This document shows, one piece after another, positions 24,845 through 32,618 of a stretch of DNA of 64,000 nt. The notes under the pieces are model-generated. The model searched no databases, was not told the origin of the DNA, and saw only the letters and a program-made list of their open reading frames with translations. Made by a program: the position numbers and the translations under genes. Position 1 is the first letter of the stretch; every line of letters starts with the position of its first letter. The DNA is taken from contig NZ_JAOWPS010000004.1 of NCBI RefSeq assembly GCF_025753795.1, forward strand, positions 496,001 to 560,000, written 5' to 3'. This DNA comes from Mesorhizobium sp. YC-39 (lineage in GTDB: Bacteria; Pseudomonadota; Alphaproteobacteria; Rhizobiales; Rhizobiaceae).

Positions 24845-25933
24845 ATGGCTGACACAATGAAGCGCGACTACAGCCTGGTCGGCGAAAGCACGCGCAGGGC
24901 AATCGAAACCGGGCTGGCCTCGGCCGAATGGTACCACACCGACGTCTCGCGCAAGGCGATGAAGGAGTTGATGCAGCGCTCCGACGGTCCGGCGATCCGC
25001 GACACGGTCATCTGGATCGTCGCCATCCTGGGCTCGGCTGCCGGTGGCATTTATTTCTGGGGCACCTGGTGGTGCGTGCCGTTCTTCTTCGTCTATGGCG
25101 TGCTCTACGGCTCCTCCAGCGACTCGCGCTGGCATGAATGCGGCCATGGCACCGCGTTCCGCACGCGCTGGATGAACGACGTGGTCTACCAGATTGCCAG
25201 CTTCATGCTGATGCGTAATCCGGTAACCTGGCGCTGGAGCCATGCCCGCCATCACACCGACACGATCATCGTCGGGCGCGACGCCGAAATCGCCGTGATG
25301 CGCCCGCCGGACCTGCTGCGCGCCGCTCTCGCCTTCACCGGAATTCTGGATTTCCGTTATTCGCTTCCGGCGTTGGTACGCCAGGCGTTCGGCACGCTCA
25401 CGCCCGACGAAAAAAGCTACGTTCCCGAGATGGAACAGCACAAGGCCGTCATCGCCGCGCGCTGGCATGTCGCCATCTACATCGCGACGATAGCACTCGC
25501 CCTATACATGTGGTCGTTTTTGCCGCTGGTGCTGATCGGCCTGCCGCGCCTCTACGGCACCTGGCACATGGTGATGACCGGGCTGCTGCAGCATATCGGT
25601 CTCGCCGACAACGTCGTCGACCACCGGCTCAACACCCGCACCGTATACATGAATCCGATCAGCCGGTTCATCTACTGGAACATGAACTACCATGTTGAGC
25701 ATCACATGTTCCCGATGGTGCCCTATCACGCGCTGCCCAGGCTGCACGAGCTGATCAAGCACGATTTGCCCGTGCCGAACCCGTCGATCTGGCATGCCTA
25801 TCGCGAGGTCTGGCCGGTCCTGCTCAAGCAGCTCAGGTATGAAGACTATTTCCTCAAGCGTGAGCTGCCGCCGACGGCGCGGCCCTATCGCGGCGAGTTC
25901 CACGAGGTGAACATGTCGGCGGCTGCGGAATAA
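24845..25933 (+). CDS. Membrane di-iron fatty-acid-desaturase-family protein
   Basis: 362 residues from ATG 24845 (GGAGGT eight bases upstream). Three histidine boxes are present: HECGH (from residue 97), HARHH (133) and HVEHH (283), with paired membrane helices such as VIWIVAILGSAAGGIYFWGT between them. This is the PF00487 desaturase/hydroxylase architecture, a membrane enzyme using O2 and two irons. The next gene is a Rieske ferredoxin, an apt electron donor, and then a PanB-like protein. Sitting in a sugar-uptake operon, its substrate may not be a fatty acid; hydroxylation or oxidative demethylation is possible. Confidence 0.85.
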   Translation: MADTMKRDYSLVGESTRRAIETGLASAEWYHTDVSRKAMKELMQRSDGPAIRDTVIWIVAILGSAAGGIYFWGTWWCVPFFFVYGVLYGSSSDSRWHECGHGTAFRTRWMNDVVYQIASFMLMRNPVTWRWSHARHHTDTIIVGRDAEIAVMRPPDLLRAALAFTGILDFRYSLPALVRQAFGTLTPDEKSYVPEMEQHKAVIAARWHVAIYIATIALALYMWSFLPLVLIGLPRLYGTWHMVMTGLLQHIGLADNVVDHRLNTRTVYMNPISRFIYWNMNYHVEHHMFPMVPYHALPRLHELIKHDLPVPNPSIWHAYREVWPVLLKQLRYEDYFLKRELPPTARPYRGEFHEVNMSAAAE

Positions 25934-25999
25934 TGTATGTCGCCCAAAAGTGCGCAGCAGCTTGCCGGTTGCGTGGAGCAGGGATTTCAGGAGATAGAG

Positions 26000-26368
26000 A
26001 TGGCCGATTGGGTGGAGGCATGCACCGTGGACGATGTCGAGGAAGAGGACGTCATCCGCTTCGATCACGGCGGCCGCACCTTCGCGATCTATCGTTCGCC
26101 GGATGATGAGTTCTTCGCCACGGACGGGTTTTGCACCCATGAGAAGGCGCATCTGGCCGACGGGCTTGTCATGGGCGACATTATCGAATGCCCGAAGCAC
26201 AACGGCCGCTTCAACTACAAGACCGGCCAGGCCAAGGGGGCTCCCGTCTGCGTCAATCTCGTGACCTACCCGGTCAAGGTCGAGGCCGGTAAGGTGCTGA
26301 TCCGCACCACTTCACAGCAATCACAAGGGGACAAAATCGATGAGCCGGAAAAGACCCACGATCGCTGA
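26000..26368 (+). CDS. Rieske [2Fe-2S] ferredoxin
   Basis: 122 residues from ATG 26000 (CAGGAGAT upstream); an open extension of 21 codons before it carries no signal. The cluster ligands are C45-T-H47 and C64-P-K-H67, spaced as in dioxygenase-type Rieske ferredoxins. It is soluble and most plausibly passes electrons to the upstream di-iron membrane enzyme. No dedicated ferredoxin reductase is seen in the window. Its 3' end overlaps the PanB-like gene by 29 bases. Confidence 0.88.
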   Translation: MADWVEACTVDDVEEEDVIRFDHGGRTFAIYRSPDDEFFATDGFCTHEKAHLADGLVMGDIIECPKHNGRFNYKTGQAKGAPVCVNLVTYPVKVEAGKVLIRTTSQQSQGDKIDEPEKTHDR

Positions 26369-27143
26369 TCTGCGCGCCATGAAGGGCAAGCGGCAACTGA
26401 CGATGCTGCGTGTGCTGACGATGGACGAGGCCGAGGCGGCCGAGCGGGCCGGTGTCGATATCGTCTCGGTGCCGCCGGAACTGGTGCTCAACCCACAATA
26501 TCGTGATGCCGCACCCAGCCTGTTCACCATGCCGGGCGACAATTTCTACGAGATCGGCACCGCCGATGACTTCGTGCGCTGGGCGTTCCGGCTCTACAAG
26601 GCCAGCGCCGACGCCGTCTATTGCAGCGCCGGCTATGCCACCATCAAGCGGATGGCGGACGATGCCATTCCGGTGATCGGCCATGTCGGCCTGATCCCCT
26701 CGCGCGCCACCTGGACCGGCGGCTTCAAGGCGGTTGGCAAGACCGCCGACACCGCCATTCAGGTCTTCGAGGCGGTCAAGCAGCTGGAGGCCGCAGGTGC
26801 TGTCGGCGCCGAAATCGAGGTGGTGCCGGTTGAAGTGGCCAAGGCGATCTCGGAACGCACCTCGCTGATCATGCTGTCGATGGGGGCCGGCACCGGCTGC
26901 GACGCGCAATATCTGTTCGCCGACGACATACTTGGCCAGAACCGCGGCCACATGCCCCGCCATTCCAAGGTCTATCGCAATTTCGCCGCCGAATATGACC
27001 GCCTGCAGGCGGAACGTGTCGCCGCGTTCTCGGAGTATGTCGCCGACGTCAACAGCGGGGCGTACCCGGAAGACAGGCACATCGTGTACATGGATCCCAA
27101 CGAACTCAGCCTGTTCATGAAGAAGGTCGACAGCGCGGGCTGA
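26340..27143 (+). CDS. Ketopantoate-hydroxymethyltransferase-like (PanB-family) protein
   Basis: 267 residues. PanB-family landmarks are TIADLRAMKGKRQLTMLRV, IPVIGHVGLIPSRATWTGGF, EIEVVPVEVAKAI (catalytic Glu region) and GTGCDAQYLFADDILG. The usual VGDSLGM and ADMPFGSY segments, which supply the Mg-binding aspartates in PanB, read VSVPPELVL and YCSAGYA here, so it is unlikely to make pantothenate. A retro-aldol or C1-transfer role in the catabolic pathway fits better, but is inferred. Start ATG 26340 has AAGGGG upstream and lies inside the end of the Rieske gene. Confidence 0.75.
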   Translation: MSRKRPTIADLRAMKGKRQLTMLRVLTMDEAEAAERAGVDIVSVPPELVLNPQYRDAAPSLFTMPGDNFYEIGTADDFVRWAFRLYKASADAVYCSAGYATIKRMADDAIPVIGHVGLIPSRATWTGGFKAVGKTADTAIQVFEAVKQLEAAGAVGAEIEVVPVEVAKAISERTSLIMLSMGAGTGCDAQYLFADDILGQNRGHMPRHSKVYRNFAAEYDRLQAERVAAFSEYVADVNSGAYPEDRHIVYMDPNELSLFMKKVDSAG

Positions 27144-27179
27144 GCGCGCCGCTGCGCTGGTTTGCCCCGTCGGCTGCTG

Positions 27180-28661
27180 CTACGCCCGCCAGGCGCCGCT
27201 GGCGAGCGAGTCGTAAAGCGGCTCGGCATCCACTCCCAGCGGCCTGTCCTCCTTAAGGCTCGATACGTGTGCGCGCACCGCCGCATGGATCGCGCCTGTC
27301 GCCGGCGCCAGCGTCAGGCCTTCACGCAGGTCGACGGCCTGTGCGGCGGCCATCAGTTCGAAGGCGATCAGCCGCCGCCAAAGCACGATCATCCCGGCGC
27401 ATTTCGAGACAGCCAGCGGTGTTTGCGTCGCATGGTCCTCGACGCCTTCCGAGACCGGCAGGAAGTCGAGCATAACCGGATTGGCCTTGTGGCGGATGTT
27501 GGCCAGGATCGCCACCACCGTCTTTTGCAGCGGCACGAAGCCGGCTGAGGCGCCGCCGACCGGCGATAGATATTTGGGCAGGCCGTTGCGGCCCGAGCCG
27601 GTGAGCTGGATGAAGCGGGCGGCGCAGGCGGCCGCACATTGAGCGATGGCGAGGCCGAGCGTCTCGAAGGCGAGCGCCAGCGATGCGGTGTGGAAATTGC
27701 CGGTCGACAGCACCGTGCCGTCGTCGCCGAGCACCAGCGGATTGTCGGCGGCGGCATTGAGCTCGATCTCGACCGCCTGCCGCGCCTGGTCGATCGCCTG
27801 GATCAGCGCGCCGTGGATGGACGGCATGCAGCGGATCGATAGCGGATCCTGCAAGGTGGTTGGCGTCGACGCCTCGTCGCGGGCAAGCAGGTCGCGCAGT
27901 TCCCTGGCGGCCTGTTCCTGGCCAGCGGCTGGTCTCGCCGTTTGCAGGCGAGGATCTAGGATGGTGCGGTTGGCGCCGATGGCCTCCATGGTCAGCGCAC
28001 CGGCCTGCTGTTGTTGTGCGAAGGCGGAGAGCGTATCGACAAGCGCCAGCGCCCCGCTGCCCGTTGAGACCGCCGAGGCGTTGATCAGCGACAGCCCGTC
28101 CTTGGGCGCGAGGCTTACGTGCTCCAGGCGCGCCATCACTAGCGCCTTGGCGGCCGGCATGCGCCGGCCCTGGTATTCGGCTTCGCCTTCGCCGATCAAC
28201 ATGCGGGCGATCGCGGTCATCAACACCAGGTCGCCGGCACCGATCGAGCCAAGTGATGGCATCACGGGATGAACGCCGGCATTGAGCGCATGGACCAGTG
28301 CGACAAACACGGCAGGCGATAGGCCGGAGCCGCCGGCCGACAGCATCGCTGCGCGAGCCAACATCGTTGCCCGCACGGTCTCCACCGGCAGCGCCTCGCC
28401 GACCGCGCCGCTGCGTCCCTCCAGGAGCTGGCGCTGAAAGGCGCTGGCGTCGCCCTCCACCGAGGTGCCGAGATTGGCGCCTAGCCCGGTGTTGAGACCA
28501 TAGATCTGCTGGCCGGACGCAGCGGCCTGGTCGAGTACTTTTCGCGCTCTATCGAGCCGCTCCATGACATCGGGTGCTACCTCCACCTTCCGCGCTTCGC
28601 GGGCGACCGACGCGACATCCTCGATGCTGACGCCGGCGCCAGTCAGAACGAGCGCGCTCAT
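27180..28661 (-). CDS. Aromatic amino acid ammonia-lyase (HAL/PAL) homologue lacking the MIO serine
   Basis: 493 residues from ATG 28661. The fold landmarks are intact: IYGLNTGLGANLGTS, LAPKDGLSLIN, LQDPLSIRCMPSIHGAL, DNPLVLGDDGTVLSTGNFH and FLPVSEGVEDHATQ. The Ala-Ser-Gly triad that cyclises to the MIO cofactor normally sits in GSVGASGDL. Here it reads GSIGAGDL (residues about 138-145, bases 28230-28241), one residue shorter and without Ser. Classical ammonia elimination is therefore doubtful. It overlaps the ornithine cyclodeaminase-like gene upstream by ATGA, so both are made together and probably act on one amino-acid-like compound. Confidence 0.85.
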   Translation of the reverse strand: MSALVLTGAGVSIEDVASVAREARKVEVAPDVMERLDRARKVLDQAAASGQQIYGLNTGLGANLGTSVEGDASAFQRQLLEGRSGAVGEALPVETVRATMLARAAMLSAGGSGLSPAVFVALVHALNAGVHPVMPSLGSIGAGDLVLMTAIARMLIGEGEAEYQGRRMPAAKALVMARLEHVSLAPKDGLSLINASAVSTGSGALALVDTLSAFAQQQQAGALTMEAIGANRTILDPRLQTARPAAGQEQAARELRDLLARDEASTPTTLQDPLSIRCMPSIHGALIQAIDQARQAVEIELNAAADNPLVLGDDGTVLSTGNFHTASLALAFETLGLAIAQCAAACAARFIQLTGSGRNGLPKYLSPVGGASAGFVPLQKTVVAILANIRHKANPVMLDFLPVSEGVEDHATQTPLAVSKCAGMIVLWRRLIAFELMAAAQAVDLREGLTLAPATGAIHAAVRAHVSSLKEDRPLGVDAEPLYDSLASGAWRA

Positions 28662-29659
28662 GCGAAGCGCAGCCTCTGGCCGATGCCTTGCGCCTGCGCC
28701 TTGGCCAGCATTGCCTTGCCGAGCGCAATGTCGGACAGCGACAGGCCGCGATGCCAGAACAGGATCGTCTCGTCGTCGCTTTCGCGCCCGCTCTTGAGGC
28801 CGGCAGCGATCTGGCCAAGTTCGGCATGCAGCGTCTGTTCGCTCAGCCGCCCGGTCTCGACATGAGCGCGCAGCGAGCCGAATTTGCCACCCTTGCACTG
28901 GCCCCAGTCGTCGACGACCATCTTTTGCATGATGTCGGTCAAGGACAGCTCCACCGCGCTCATCGTGCCATAGGGCACCACCAGCGCGCCGGGCTTGATC
29001 CATTCGGTCTTGAGCAGCGGCTGCGGCTCCGGCAGCCGCGAGGCCTCGACGACGATGTCAGCGCCTTCGACGCAGCTTTTCCAGTCGGCTACCGCCGTGA
29101 CCTTCTTGCCGAGATCGGCGGCAAGCTTCGCGGCAAAACCGTCGCGGCTTTCCGGCCGGCGCGAATGGACGCGGATCTCGTCGAAATCGAAGAGATGGTC
29201 GAGCAGGCGCACATTCCAGTAGGCGGTGCCACGCGCGCCGACATGGCCAAGCACCTTCGATGTCTTTTTCGCCAAGTGCTTGGCGCCGATGGCGGTGACG
29301 GCGCCGGTGCGCATGTCGGTGATGACCGTGGCGTCGAGTATGGCGCGCGGCGTGCCGGTGCGCGGATCGAACAGATTGAGGATACCGAACTCCGACGGCA
29401 GGCCGTGCAGGTAATTGTCGACATAGTCGCCGACGATCTTGACGCCGGCGGCGTCGAGCGGCGCGACGTAGCCGCGCAGCACATTGAAATGGCCGTGGAA
29501 AGACGGGTCCGGCTCGAGATGGACACGCGGCTCGATCACCGTCTGGCCGTTGCCCTGCGCCACCAGGCCGGCCTCGACCGCATCGATGATCTCGGCATCG
29601 GTCATTGCAAGGGCTTCGATGTCGAGGGCGTTGAGATAGTCGATGTAGATTGGCTTCAT
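28658..29659 (-). CDS. Ornithine cyclodeaminase/mu-crystallin family protein
   Basis: 333 residues from ATG 29659 (MKPIYIDYLNALDIEALAMTD); the longer open frame upstream is not protein-like. The NAD-binding core VLGHVGARGTAYWNVRLLDHL and the earlier GILNLFDPRTGTPRAILDA are typical. Family members deaminate ornithine to proline, reduce cyclic imines, or make N-substituted amino acids. First gene of the pair with the lyase homologue and divergent from an MFS carrier across 180 bp. Specific reaction unknown. Confidence 0.85.
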   Translation of the reverse strand: MKPIYIDYLNALDIEALAMTDAEIIDAVEAGLVAQGNGQTVIEPRVHLEPDPSFHGHFNVLRGYVAPLDAAGVKIVGDYVDNYLHGLPSEFGILNLFDPRTGTPRAILDATVITDMRTGAVTAIGAKHLAKKTSKVLGHVGARGTAYWNVRLLDHLFDFDEIRVHSRRPESRDGFAAKLAADLGKKVTAVADWKSCVEGADIVVEASRLPEPQPLLKTEWIKPGALVVPYGTMSAVELSLTDIMQKMVVDDWGQCKGGKFGSLRAHVETGRLSEQTLHAELGQIAAGLKSGRESDDETILFWHRGLSLSDIALGKAMLAKAQAQGIGQRLRFA

Positions 29660-29780
29660 GCGTGCGCGGTTTCCAAGGAGGCCCCAGCCATCCCATAACA
29701 GGCCGTGACGCGACACGAAAGTTTGTTGGTCCATCTCTGGACGAAGCCGCCTAAATGCTGTCAAACCGCTGCGACATCGA

Positions 29781-29793
29781 TTTGCCGGACAAT
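29781..29793. promoter_or_regulatory. Possible FadR-type operator between the cyclodeaminase-like and MFS genes
   Basis: TTTGCC-G-GACAAT has one perfect half of the ATTGTCnGACAAT palindrome found at 52596-52608 and a partial second half. It lies 47 bp before the MFS start codon. A 9-mer TTTGTTGGT also occurs at 29722 and 29793. Weak evidence alone. Confidence 0.25.
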
Positions 29794-29839
29794 TTGTTGG
29801 TTCCCAGTGGCGCGGGAAAGATTTCGTATAGTTCCGTTC

Positions 29840-31273
29840 ATGACCGCCATTCCCGATAACGATGCCTTGCCTGAAAGCACGACACAAGCGCGCCGCGTGG
29901 CGCTGATCGTCGCCGTCGCCTTCTTCATGCAGCTCCTGGATTCGACGATCATCTCGACATCGCTGCCGCAGATGGGCCAGTCCTTCGGCGTGCCGGCAGT
30001 GGCGATGAGCATCGGCATCACCGTCTACATGCTGACCATGGCGGTGTTCGTGCCGCTGTCCGGCTGGCTCGCCGACCGTTTTGGCGCGCGCAATATCTTC
30101 CTCATCGCCATCGCCCTGTTCACGCTGGCCTCATTTGCCTGCGGCGTCTCGCAGGATCTGACCCAGTTCGTCGCCGCGCGTGCCGTGCAGGGCCTTGGCA
30201 GCGCACTGATGACGCCGGTCGGCCGTATCCTGGTGCTGCGCAATGCGCCGAAATCTGAACTCCTCAACGCCACCGCGCTGATCACCTGGCCGGCGCTGTT
30301 CGCGCCGGTGGTCGGGCCGGTGCTTGGCGGTTTCATCACCACCTATCTCTCCTGGCACTGGAATTTCTTCATCAACATTCCGCTTGGGCTGGCTGGGCTG
30401 GTGCTGGTCGCCCGCTTCATCCCCGGCGATCGAGATACCGAAAGCAAGCCGCTGGACTGGCCGGGCTTCTTTTTGACCTCGGTCGGGCTTGCTTGCCTGC
30501 TATACGGCCTCGAGCGCATCGCGCATCCGGAGGACGGCGCCTTACCGACCGTGGCGCTGCTTGCCGCAGGCATGCTCGTTGGCTGGCTGGCGGTGCGGCA
30601 TCTTGCGCGCGCAAAACATCCGCTGCTCGATCTAACCGCGTTCAAGGTGCAGACTTTCGCCATATCGACGCTGACAGCCGGCACGATTTTCCGGGTCGCC
30701 ATCAACGCCACGCCGTTCCTCTTGCCACTGCTGTTCCAGGTCGGCTTCGGGCTGAGCCCGGTCGATGCCGGCATGATGATCCTGGCCTATTTCCTCGGCA
30801 ATCTCGGCATGAAGGCGGTGACGACGCCGGCGCTTAGACGCTTCGGCTTCCGTTCGGTGCTGATCATCAATGGCGTGATCGCATCGCTGTCGATCATGGC
30901 TTGCGCCGCGATCTCGCCGCAGACGCCGCAAGCGCTGGTGGTAGCGCTGATGCTGATCGCCGGGCTGACGCGTTCGATGCAGTTCACCGCGCTCAACACA
31001 TTGGCCTTCGCCGACGTGACCGCAGCGCAGCGCAGCTCAGCGTCGACATTGTCCAGCATGCTGCAGCAGGTGGCGATGCTGTTCGGCGTCGCGGTGGCGG
31101 CGGCGCTGCTCAACCTGTCGCAGATCGCAAGGGGCGGGCCGGCGCTCGACCTCGTCGATTTCCGTCTCGCCTTCCTCGCGATCGGCGCGATCGGGCTGGT
31201 GGCCGCCTTGCGTTTCCTGGCATTGCCGGCAACTGCGGGTGCCGAGGTTTCGGGTCATCTTTTGCGGAACTGA
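29840..31273 (+). CDS. MFS transporter, DHA2 (EmrB/QacA) type
   Basis: 477 residues from ATG 29840. The first helix MQLLDSTIISTSLPQMGQSF carries motif D1 (LDxTIxxxALP-like), followed by GWLADRFGARNIF (motif A) and the motif C-like GPVLGGFITTYLSWHWNFFIN, with up to 14 helices. It would be a proton-driven exporter of small molecules or possibly of an amino-acid-like product. It is divergent from the cyclodeaminase/lyase pair, so it may export or import their substrate; this is inference. Confidence 0.87.
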   Translation: MTAIPDNDALPESTTQARRVALIVAVAFFMQLLDSTIISTSLPQMGQSFGVPAVAMSIGITVYMLTMAVFVPLSGWLADRFGARNIFLIAIALFTLASFACGVSQDLTQFVAARAVQGLGSALMTPVGRILVLRNAPKSELLNATALITWPALFAPVVGPVLGGFITTYLSWHWNFFINIPLGLAGLVLVARFIPGDRDTESKPLDWPGFFLTSVGLACLLYGLERIAHPEDGALPTVALLAAGMLVGWLAVRHLARAKHPLLDLTAFKVQTFAISTLTAGTIFRVAINATPFLLPLLFQVGFGLSPVDAGMMILAYFLGNLGMKAVTTPALRRFGFRSVLIINGVIASLSIMACAAISPQTPQALVVALMLIAGLTRSMQFTALNTLAFADVTAAQRSSASTLSSMLQQVAMLFGVAVAAALLNLSQIARGGPALDLVDFRLAFLAIGAIGLVAALRFLALPATAGAEVSGHLLRN

Positions 31274-31277
31274 AATC

Positions 31278-31309
31278 GAAATTCTCCGCCAATCGCGGAT
31301 ATAAATTTC
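31278..31309 (+). terminator. Possible terminator after the MFS gene
   Basis: GAAATT (31278-31283) pairs with AATTTC (31304-31309), and within it CCGC (31286-31289) pairs with GCGG (31295-31298). It starts 4 bases after the stop codon. The stem is interrupted and only short A/T runs flank it. Confidence 0.35.
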
Positions 31310-31470
31310 GCATGCTCCTTTCGTCGTGGGGCGGGCGTTTCACGCACGGTCCGATCCTCATAGTCAATTGCCGAAAGTGTTGGAGTTTCCGGCCATTGCG
31401 CCAGCTTGGGCAATCGATGCATCCACGTGGCGGATATCGCCGCGCGCCGCGCTTCTGAACGCGGATTCAT

Positions 31471-31499
31471 TTGACGAATTGGTCTTGAGCCGATTAGCT
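31471..31499 (+). promoter_or_regulatory. Candidate promoter of the permease-propeller operon
   Basis: TTGACG and TTAGCT are separated by 17 bp, 65 bp upstream of the first permease gene. The same two hexamers with the same spacing occur before the binding-protein gene at 49234-49262. The rest of the 290-bp gap after the MFS gene shows nothing distinct. Confidence 0.4.
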
Positions 31500-31563
31500 T
31501 TCGTTTCGGATGGCCGCAGAGGGAGCAGGGCGTAGCCATCGTGGGCGAAAGCGACACCGGGCA

Positions 31564-32550
31564 ATGAATGCGATCGGCTGGCCGAACTGGAGGAGCCTGA
31601 ACCAGGAAGGCATTGTCTTTGCCATTGCGGTCGTACTGTTCGCCGCCGCCGCCATCGGCCTGCCGGGCTTCATCGACCCGAACAACCTTGTCGCCATCGT
31701 GCGTTCGGTGTCAGTGCTGGGCATCCTGGCGCTCGGCATGGCGGTCGTCATCATCGGCAGGGGCATCGACCTGTCGGCTGTGGCGATCATGGCGATGTCG
31801 GTCGCCTGGTACCTGCAATTGCTGAATTCGGGAACGCCTGACGGGCTGGCCTTCGCCTATGTGCTGGCCGGCGTTATCGCTATTGGCCTGCTCAACGGCT
31901 TTCTGGTTGCCTACGCCGATGTGCCGGCGATCTTCGTGACGCTGGCGACAGGTTCTTTCGTCTTCGGCTATGTGCGTTCGCAGCTGATCTCGCAGGACGC
32001 CGTGCCGGTGCCCCAGGGACATTGGGTCGAGCTGCTGGGTGGCCTGCGCTTCCTCGACATCCCGGTCGAGGTCTTCATCTTCGCCGGCTTGGCCTTCGTC
32101 TTCTTCCTGTTCCTGCGCTTCACCAAATGGGGCCGCTACGTCTACTTCGCCGGCGACAACCCGGTCGCCGCGCGCAATATCGGCATTCCGGTGCGGCCGA
32201 TGCTGGTGCTGCGCTACGTGCTGTCGGCCTTCGTCGCCCTGGTCGCCGGCCTACTGACAGCGGCCAGCCTGCATTCGATCAACACCCGCATCGTCAACTC
32301 GACGCTGCTCTATGACATCGTGCTGGTGGCGGTGATCGGCGGCATCGGGCTTTCGGGCGGGCGGGGAGGGGTGCGCAACGTGCTGGTGGGCGCTGCGCTG
32401 ATCGGCATCCTGCTGAACGCCATGACCATCATCGACATTCCGCTGCTCTACCAGAACCTGATCAAGGCAGCGATCCTGCTGGGGGCGATCATCGTCGACG
32501 GTTTCATCAATCCGCGCGACGAGCAGACCGCCCAGCAGGGCGACATTTAG
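31564..32550 (+). CDS. CUT2 ABC transporter permease, RbsC-like
   Basis: 328 residues from ATG 31564; an in-frame upstream extension is rich in Arg/Gly and not helix-forming. The RbsC core LGMAVVIIGRGIDLSAVAIMAM and the late GGIGLSGGRGGVRNVLVGAAL are present, with 9-10 helices. First gene of an operon whose second permease carries a beta-propeller, so this may be the plain half of a heteromeric channel. Confidence 0.86.
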   Translation: MNAIGWPNWRSLNQEGIVFAIAVVLFAAAAIGLPGFIDPNNLVAIVRSVSVLGILALGMAVVIIGRGIDLSAVAIMAMSVAWYLQLLNSGTPDGLAFAYVLAGVIAIGLLNGFLVAYADVPAIFVTLATGSFVFGYVRSQLISQDAVPVPQGHWVELLGGLRFLDIPVEVFIFAGLAFVFFLFLRFTKWGRYVYFAGDNPVAARNIGIPVRPMLVLRYVLSAFVALVAGLLTAASLHSINTRIVNSTLLYDIVLVAVIGGIGLSGGRGGVRNVLVGAALIGILLNAMTIIDIPLLYQNLIKAAILLGAIIVDGFINPRDEQTAQQGDI

Positions 32551-32618
32551 ACCAATTAGACCATGGCGGACGGTTGGGGCCGGCCGCTGACAACCACGAC
32601 CAAACCAGAGGATGTGAC

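Noticed and set aside
29722..29801. TTTGTTGGT 9-mer repeated 71 bp apart in the divergent region
   Set aside because: Too short, and not palindromic; could be chance. Mentioned only in the operator entry.
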